Source: Flavobacterium cauense R2A-7 | GTDB taxonomy: Bacteria; Bacteroidota; Bacteroidia; Flavobacteriales; Flavobacteriaceae | DNA: 64,000 nt | Assembly (NCBI RefSeq): GCF_000498475.1 | Contig: NZ_AVBI01000024.1 | Coordinates: 62,001 to 126,000 of the forward strand | Direction of reading: 5' to 3' | In this document: positions 59,320 through 64,000 of the stretch, in pieces | How positions within the stretch are numbered: the first letter of the stretch is position 1 | Layout: every line of letters starts with the position of its first letter | Position numbers and translations under genes: made by a program | Notes under the pieces: model-generated | The model's input: the letters and a program-made list of their open reading frames with translations, nothing else | Database searches by the model: none | What the model was told of the DNA's origin: nothing

Positions 59320-60285
59320 TTATTTTTTATTTGCTTTTTCCTGTTTTTTGAAATAACCTCTGAAAAAGAAATTGTGTTTCAAAGCTTCTAAATTCTGGTT
59401 CAGTTTGATGCTAGACTGATTGATGTTAGTCATGGTAGAGTCAATTTTTTGTACCAGTTCAGGGTTATTGGAAAGGTAATTGATGGCGCCTTTTCCTTCT
59501 TTGGCATTGGTAATGGTTGTGTTCAGATTTTCAATCACATTATCGATTTTAACACTCGATTTTTCCAAATTTACCACAATTTGTTTGATCTTATTAGCTA
59601 CGACTGTATCGTTTATGACACCAATCACATTGTCTTTTTGGTTTAATGATGCAATCAGTTGGTTTAAATTGGCTACTGATTCGGTTGTACCCTTACTTGT
59701 GATTTTAAGATACTGCAGCGTTTCCTTTAAGTCATTCGCCATACTGGTGTCGTTCAGCAGCATACCTACGGTTCCTTTGCCATCGGTGATTTCTTTGGTG
59801 ATTTTGATTAAATCGGCAGTTAAAATAGCAGCGTTTTCATTGGTTACACTCAGCGTTTTAAGTATGTCTTCGGTTCGCACCCTGCTGAAAGATTTTATCA
59901 CATCGCCAGCTTTTACAACGGGCGCATTTCCTTTTCCGGGCAGAATATTGATTATCATATTTCCAACCAAACCGTCGGAGCTTATCGTTGCAATAGCGTC
60001 TTTTTTGATGTGTGGAAGAATTTTATCGTTGATAATCATGTCGACACGAATCAGGGTGTCATTAATCATTTCAATTTCTTTCACGGTTCCCACATTAATA
60101 CCTGAATAGCGCACGTTGTTGCCAAGCTGCAATCCGTTTACATTGTTGAAAACGGTACTAATGTGCGATGTTTTTCCAAACATGTTTTGTTTTTTTCCAA
60201 TGAAATAAATTCCAATGACAAACAAGGACAGGCCGGTTAGAACAAATATTCCGAGTTTTATTTTTTGTGCATTTGTTTTTTCCAT
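59320..60285 (-). CDS. mlaD: MlaD-like MCE-domain lipid transport protein
   Basis: A 321-residue protein with one N-terminal transmembrane helix (about 10-27, KLGIFVLTGLSLFVIGIYF), an MCE domain (about 38-115: ISTVFNNVNGLQLGNNVRYSGI, in part NNVNGLQLGNNVRYSGI, then VGTVKEI and VGNMIINILPGKG), and a long helical C-terminal part (about 125-310), which in this family forms a periplasmic bridge. It works with MlaE and MlaF to move phospholipids between membranes. It lies 6 bases downstream of mlaF and is much longer than E. coli MlaD (about 183). Confidence 0.9.
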   Translation of the reverse strand: MEKTNAQKIKLGIFVLTGLSLFVIGIYFIGKKQNMFGKTSHISTVFNNVNGLQLGNNVRYSGINVGTVKEIEMINDTLIRVDMIINDKILPHIKKDAIATISSDGLVGNMIINILPGKGNAPVVKAGDVIKSFSRVRTEDILKTLSVTNENAAILTADLIKITKEITDGKGTVGMLLNDTSMANDLKETLQYLKITSKGTTESVANLNQLIASLNQKDNVIGVINDTVVANKIKQIVVNLEKSSVKIDNVIENLNTTITNAKEGKGAINYLSNNPELVQKIDSTMTNINQSSIKLNQNLEALKHNFFFRGYFKKQEKANKK

Positions 60286-60291
60286 ACCAAT

Positions 60292-61023
60292 TTATTTAAA
60301 GAAAGCTTTTACTTTAGGATCGGTTGAAGAAGCAAGTTCCTCAAAGGTTCCTTCGGCATAATTAATTCCGTCTACAAGCAGTATCATCCGGTTCGAAATT
60401 ACCCGCGCGCAATCTACATCGTGTGTTATAATCACCGAAGAGGTTTTGTATTTTTCCTGTACGGATTTCATCAGCATGATAATTTCTTTTGATGTTATAG
60501 GATCGAGTCCGGTTGTGGGTTCGTCGTATAATATTATTTTGGGTTGCAGTATTAAGGTTCGTGCCAAGGCAATACGACGTTTCATTCCACCTGATAATTC
60601 GTTTGGCATTAAATCGATGGCGTGTTCGAGTCCGACATTTCGTAATGCTTCTGTAACCAAAGGAGTCGTGTCTTCAATAATACCAAATTTTTTGGTGTGC
60701 CGGCGCAACGGAAATTCTAAGTTTTCTCTAACCGACATCGAATCGTAAAGAGCACTTCCCTGAAACAAAAAACCGATTTCGGTGCGTAAGTCGTCCATTT
60801 CTTCCTGTTCGAGTTTCAGAATGTCTTTTCCCATTACTTCGATACTGCCGCTGTCCGCATCTTCCAATCCGATTAGGCATTTAATCATCACTGATTTTCC
60901 TGAACCCGATTTTCCCATGATTACCAGATTCTCACCTTCATTTAATTCCATGTTGAAACCGTCCAATACATGATTCGAACCATAACTTTTTTTTAGATTT
61001 CGGATGATGATTATTGGCTTCAT
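60292..61023 (-). CDS. mlaF: MlaF-like ABC transporter ATPase
   Basis: A 243-residue ABC ATPase for phospholipid transport. Walker A is GKSGSGKSV (about 36-44), the Q-loop region reads FLFQGSALYDSMSVRENLEFP, the signature is LSGGMKRRIALARTL, Walker B is ILYDEPTTGLDPIT, and the switch His is in ITHDVDCA. The SALYDSMSVxENxxFP and LSGGMxxR segments are diagnostic of the MlaF family. It lies between mlaE (2 bases upstream) and mlaD (6 bases downstream). Confidence 0.93.
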   Translation of the reverse strand: MKPIIIIRNLKKSYGSNHVLDGFNMELNEGENLVIMGKSGSGKSVMIKCLIGLEDADSGSIEVMGKDILKLEQEEMDDLRTEIGFLFQGSALYDSMSVRENLEFPLRRHTKKFGIIEDTTPLVTEALRNVGLEHAIDLMPNELSGGMKRRIALARTLILQPKIILYDEPTTGLDPITSKEIIMLMKSVQEKYKTSSVIITHDVDCARVISNRMILLVDGINYAEGTFEELASSTDPKVKAFFK

Positions 61024-61025
61024 AG

Positions 61026-61808
61026 TTATAAATCATAAAAGATATCGGTTACAAAAACCGCGATAAAATCAATTATAAACAAGAGCATTGAGGTGTAGAC
61101 AACCGCTGAATTGGCGGCAAGCCCCACGCCGGCAGTTCCTTTTTTGCAATTGTAGCCTTTATAGCATCCAACTAAACCAATGGCAAAACCAAAGAAAAAA
61201 GATTTGATTGTAGCCGGAAGCAAATCGCCAAACTCCAACGCTTCAAACACCTGATTGAAATACAACTGGAAAGAGACGTTTCCTTTGAGGTTTTCAACCA
61301 GATAAGAGCCGTAAAGCGCAATACCATCGCCAATAATTACCAAAACAGGCAACATACAGATAGTGGCTAAAATTCGGGTTACGACCAAAAATTTAAAAGG
61401 ATTGGTTCCTGAAACTTCCATAGCGTCGATTTGCTCTGTTACGCGCATGGAGCCCAATTCGGCACCAATTCCTGAACCGATTCTGCCGGCACAGATTAAA
61501 GCTGTAATTATCGGACCGATTTCTCGGATAATGGAAATACTTACCATGGAAGGCATCCAGGAGACTGCACCAAATTCCTGAAGGGTAGGGCGCGACTGAA
61601 GCGTGAAAACCAAACCAATGATAAATCCGGTTACCGCTACCAGTAAGAGCGAACGGTTGCCCATCTGATAACATTGTCGGATGAATTCTTTGAATTCAAA
61701 AGGGCGCTTGAAGGCTTCTTTGAAAAATCGTCCGGAGAAATAGGACAAATCTCCAATTTCGGATAAAAAAGACTGGAACGATTCCGATATTTTTAAAACA
61801 GTATTCAT
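61026..61808 (-). CDS. mlaE: MlaE-like ABC transporter permease
   Basis: A 260-residue permease of the MlaE/YrbE family. It has IRQCYQMGNRSLLLVAVTGFIIGLVFTLQSRPTLQEFGA (in part: NRSLLLVAVTGFIIGLVFTL), the conserved block IREIGPIITALICAGRIGSGIGAELGSMRVTEQIDAM (in part: AGRIGSGIGAELGSMRVTEQ) and PGVRGxxTNS-like KGTAGVGLAANSAVV near the C-terminus. It forms the membrane core of the MCE transporter. The first gene of the unit; start at 61808 (MNTVLKISES) preferred to a Met 12 codons upstream. No MlaB or MlaC gene is seen alongside. Confidence 0.93.
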   Translation of the reverse strand: MNTVLKISESFQSFLSEIGDLSYFSGRFFKEAFKRPFEFKEFIRQCYQMGNRSLLLVAVTGFIIGLVFTLQSRPTLQEFGAVSWMPSMVSISIIREIGPIITALICAGRIGSGIGAELGSMRVTEQIDAMEVSGTNPFKFLVVTRILATICMLPVLVIIGDGIALYGSYLVENLKGNVSFQLYFNQVFEALEFGDLLPATIKSFFFGFAIGLVGCYKGYNCKKGTAGVGLAANSAVVYTSMLLFIIDFIAVFVTDIFYDL

Positions 61809-61884
61809 TCTAATGAATTTGTTTTTAAGTATAAAGCTACTCAAATATAAGCTTTTTCTGTAAGCGGAGGAAAACTAAGCACAT

Positions 61885-61923
61885 AAAAAAATCCGTTTTT
61901 GACAATACAATAACGGATTTTTT
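61885..61923 (-). terminator. Rho-independent terminator after the cupin gene
   Basis: AAAATCCGTT (61888-61897) pairs with AACGGATTTT (61912-61921); the A-run to the left forms a T-run on the reverse strand. It lies 30 bases beyond the cupin stop. Confidence 0.8.
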
Positions 61924-61952
61924 AAAATTATTGGTTTTAAAATGTATTCGAT

Positions 61953-62372
61953 TTATTTTTTTTCTGCCGCCATTTTGTTTTTCATTTTTTTCATCATCAT
62001 ATGTGGTTTTACTTCCGTAACAACCATTCGTATGGTGTTGGTACCGATGTTTTTAGCCATATGTGTTACAGCCGGAATGAATAATGCATCTCCTGCTTTG
62101 ATGTCATATACTACGCCCGCTTTTCCTTTGTCGGTAATTTCCAGTTTGCCGTCGGTTAAGGCATAGGCCACATGGTCCGGATGGTTGTGCCACGGACCCG
62201 TTTCGCCAGCGGCAAATTCAATTTCTATAACCCTTACTTTATCATTGTCGATAAGGACTTTTTTATAAATATTAGGAGCGGCAACTACCGGATCCTGTGC
62301 GTACAAAGAGTTACAGAACATTGGAAACAACCCAACAAACACAACAGTTGCAATTAGTTTTATTGTTTTCAT
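61953..62372 (-). CDS. Exported cupin-domain protein
   Basis: A 139-residue protein with a signal peptide (cut after about residue 25, SLYAQ) and a single cupin barrel. Motif 1 is represented by GPWHNHPDHVAYALTDGKLE (His pair, with the usual Glu replaced), and motif 2 by IPAVTHMAKNIGTN. The final segment is very Met/Lys-rich (PHMMMKKMKNKMAAEKK), which may bind metal or be disordered. Likely periplasmic. Reaction unknown. It is downstream of the DUF4242 gene by 65 bases and may share its transcript. Confidence 0.84.
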   Translation of the reverse strand: MKTIKLIATVVFVGLFPMFCNSLYAQDPVVAAPNIYKKVLIDNDKVRVIEIEFAAGETGPWHNHPDHVAYALTDGKLEITDKGKAGVVYDIKAGDALFIPAVTHMAKNIGTNTIRMVVTEVKPHMMMKKMKNKMAAEKK

Positions 62373-62437
62373 TGCTTTTGATTTAGATGATCATCGTTGT
62401 GTGGTATTTTCCTTTTCATTGCTTATTGCCGAAAATG

Positions 62438-62710
62438 TTATTCGGCAGTTACAGGGTCAATAATTTGGGATACTTTGCTAACGGAATTTGCCGGAAATCC
62501 TCCTTGTTTGGCATGTTCACGAACCATTTCTTCGTTTGGAGCATTGTACACACAATAAATTTTATCTGCGGTTACATAACTGTGAACCCATTGAATTTCA
62601 GGCCCCATTTTACTCAAAACACCACAGGATGTTTGCGAAATGGCTTTTAATTGTTCGGGAGTGAAGCTGCCTGCACCCGGTATTTCTCTTTCAATTACAT
62701 ATTTTGGCAT
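62438..62710 (-). CDS. DUF4242 family protein
   Basis: A 90-residue protein of DUF4242. It starts PKYVIEREIPGAGSFTPEQLKAISQTSC, given in part as PKYVIEREIPGAGSFTPEQL, and has WVHSYVTADKIYCVYNAPNEEMVREHA (in part: HSYVTADKIYCVYNAPNEE), the family's ferredoxin-like alpha/beta pattern. Some members bind nickel; no function is established here. Cytoplasmic. Upstream of the cupin gene in the same direction. Confidence 0.88.
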   Translation of the reverse strand: MPKYVIEREIPGAGSFTPEQLKAISQTSCGVLSKMGPEIQWVHSYVTADKIYCVYNAPNEEMVREHAKQGGFPANSVSKVSQIIDPVTAE

Positions 62711-62820
62711 AACTTTTTGGTTTTTGATTAATAAGTATTGTTATTTTAAGCGACATTAAAGGTACAAAAATACAAGGCTGAATTGAATTAAATGACTGAA
62801 AATCAATATTTTGTGAAATA

Positions 62821-62855
62821 AAAAATCCGCTTTGCTTTCACAAAACGGATTTTGA
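62821..62855 (-). terminator. Rho-independent terminator after the SPFH gene
   Basis: AAAATCCG (62822-62829) pairs with CGGATTTT (62846-62853), with a T-run on the reverse strand. It lies 20 bases beyond the SPFH gene's stop. Confidence 0.75.
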
Positions 62856-62874
62856 ACAGTTGTCGGAATACGAA

Positions 62875-64000
62875 TTAGTTTTCTTCCGGTTTTTGTTTGT
62901 CGGCGTTCATCATTTCCATGAGTTTCATGCCTAATAAACCACTGATACCGCCTTCGGAACCATTGTTGCCTGAAATTAAGACATCCGGCATCACTTTGAT
63001 GTTTCCTTTACCGATTTCTTCGGTGATTTTATATTTTGTAAAGTTGTCGCCACCCATTGCAGAAACCTGTAACTGATACGCTTCCGCAGTTGATTTACCG
63101 ATTGCCATAATTTTCTCTGCTTCTGCCAAACCGGTTTTGGAGATTTTTTCTGCTTCGGCGCTGGCGTTTAATTTTGTGGCTTCTGCTTGTGCTCCGGCTC
63201 TTGCTTTGGTTGCTTCTGCTTCTGCATTGGCACGCATTTTTGTGGCTTCTGCTTCAGCATTTACATTTAATTTTAAACTTGTGGCATCACCTTCCGCTTT
63301 TTTAACGGTTGCATCGGCGGTACGTTGTGCGATTTCCACACTTTGCGAAGCGCGAACAATTTCCTTTTGCATGTCGGCAATAGCGGTTTCTTTTTCCATT
63401 CCCTGACGTTGTTCCTGCGCCATTTTTTGGGTTTGATAGGTTTTTTGCTCTTCTTCCGCAATTTTACGGTCGGTTAACGTTTTCATTAACGAATCTGGAG
63501 GAACGATATCACCGATTAAAGTATCCACAGCATTCACGTTGTACTCATCCAAAACGGTTTTAATATGGTTTTTAGCGGATTCCTGACGTTCTTTACGCGT
63601 ACTCAAGAAAGAAATCACATCGCTGTCTTGTGCCGAGTTACGGAAATAGTTACCGATAGTTGGTTCTAAAACCTGCGAAACCAGATTGTTCATGCTCCCG
63701 AAACGGGCAATCACTTTTGGCGCTTCATTTGCCGGAACGTGAATAATTTGTGCCACATCTAAATTGAAAGGGAAACCGTCTTTGGAACGCACTGTAATGG
63801 TTGATAGATTTTTATCCAAATCATGTGATTCGCTTCTCGCATTCGCCCAGTTTAATACCAAGTTTGTGGTAGGAACCGGTTCCAATTTTGTAGTGTATTT
63901 ATTCAACGCGTATTTTCCTGGTCCAAGCGGTTCCATCCAAACGCCTCGTTGCCCTTTTGATACGATATTTCCGTGTTTGAAAGTATCTCCGGTTACATCC
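62875..64000 (-). CDS. SPFH/flotillin-like protein (5' end beyond the right edge)
   Basis: The frame is open to the right edge and gives 374 visible residues; the internal Met at 63936 is not taken as the start because VKGQRGVWMEPLGPGKY-like sequence (IVSKGQRGVWMEPLGPGKY) continues upstream. The SPFH (band 7) domain covers about 1-150, with TVRSKDGFPFNLDVAQIIHV and NYFRNSAQDSDVISFLSTRKE. A long coiled coil follows, with a repeated AEAEATK motif (about residues 240-290), and the C-terminus has EEIGKGNIKVMPDVLISG and GGISGLLGMKLMEMM. Such proteins form membrane-associated scaffolds. Family call is firm; role is not. Confidence 0.88.
   Translation of the reverse strand, partial: DVTGDTFKHGNIVSKGQRGVWMEPLGPGKYALNKYTTKLEPVPTTNLVLNWANARSESHDLDKNLSTITVRSKDGFPFNLDVAQIIHVPANEAPKVIARFGSMNNLVSQVLEPTIGNYFRNSAQDSDVISFLSTRKERQESAKNHIKTVLDEYNVNAVDTLIGDIVPPDSLMKTLTDRKIAEEEQKTYQTQKMAQEQRQGMEKETAIADMQKEIVRASQSVEIAQRTADATVKKAEGDATSLKLNVNAEAEATKMRANAEAEATKARAGAQAEATKLNASAEAEKISKTGLAEAEKIMAIGKSTAEAYQLQVSAMGGDNFTKYKITEEIGKGNIKVMPDVLISGNNGSEGGISGLLGMKLMEMMNADKQKPEEN

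Noticed and set aside
59480-60109. Forward-strand open frame of 209 residues antisense to mlaD
   Set aside because: It is a shadow of the mlaD frame, Ser/Leu/Ile-rich without motif, and no promoter or start context supports it.
1-64000. CRISPR arrays, tRNA/rRNA genes, insertion sequences, integrases or att sites
   Set aside because: I looked for regularly spaced direct repeats, cloverleaf-like GGTTCGA segments, DDE/HUH transposase motifs and tyrosine recombinase motifs and saw none. A dedicated scan (tRNAscan-SE, CRISPR finder) was not run.

Overview
The window looks like a chromosomal segment of a member of the Flavobacteriaceae (Bacteroidota), close to Flavobacterium. The grounds are low GC, no Shine-Dalgarno-like leaders, recurring TAnnTTTG/TTTG promoter elements, a type IX secretion sorting tail on the first protein, a TonB receptor with an N-terminal carboxypeptidase-regulatory-like domain, and many families known mainly from this group (DUF6048, DUF6452, DUF6146, DUF6787, DUF6095, CCC-motif protein, BatA-type protein). 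I found no tRNA, rRNA, insertion sequence, integrase, CRISPR array or phage gene. Coding density is high and the region reads as core genome, not an island.

Layout, left to right. 1-8 kb: 3' end of a secreted M28 peptidase, an intergenic repeat, uvrA, an ECF-type sigma factor with a 47-residue companion, nth lacking its Fe-S cysteines, bcp and a large conserved protein of unknown function. 8-14 kb: a metallo-beta-lactamase-fold hydrolase and two envelope proteins, then a leftward cluster of BatA-like protein, metal-ligand-less dihydroorotase, Tic20-like membrane protein and esterase. 14-20 kb: an RNA helicase, then a leftward operon of HEAT-repeat membrane protein, processive-type GT2 glycosyltransferase, TPR/beta-barrel YaiO-like outer membrane protein and stand-alone response regulator. 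This is the best candidate for an incompletely described system, probably exopolysaccharide synthesis and export.

20-35 kb: TIGR02757 protein, LolD-like ATPase, msrA, folE, small membrane and lipoproteins, a DUF937 protein with an EF-hand-like loop, the serine genes serA-serC-HAD phosphatase, LuxC-type acyl-CoA reductase divergent from a ferredoxin, ychF, an NADPH:FMN reductase, a TIGR02117 protein and a TonB-dependent receptor. 35-44 kb: parE-parC, then a tightly packed leftward train (methyltransferase, ZIP transporter, murQ, four small envelope or unknown proteins, TerC and a small membrane protein).

45-64 kb: THUMP methyltransferase, rlmD with DUF6452/DUF6048, a DUF1697 protein, rocD, small membrane proteins, an Smr protein, a long MFS sugar transporter, a RarD-type exporter overlapping a cysteine desulfurase, a DUF1569-mlaD-mlaF-mlaE lipid-transport cluster, cupin and DUF4242 proteins, and a flotillin-like SPFH protein running off the right edge. 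Gene calls rest on motifs and remembered family features; no searches were run.
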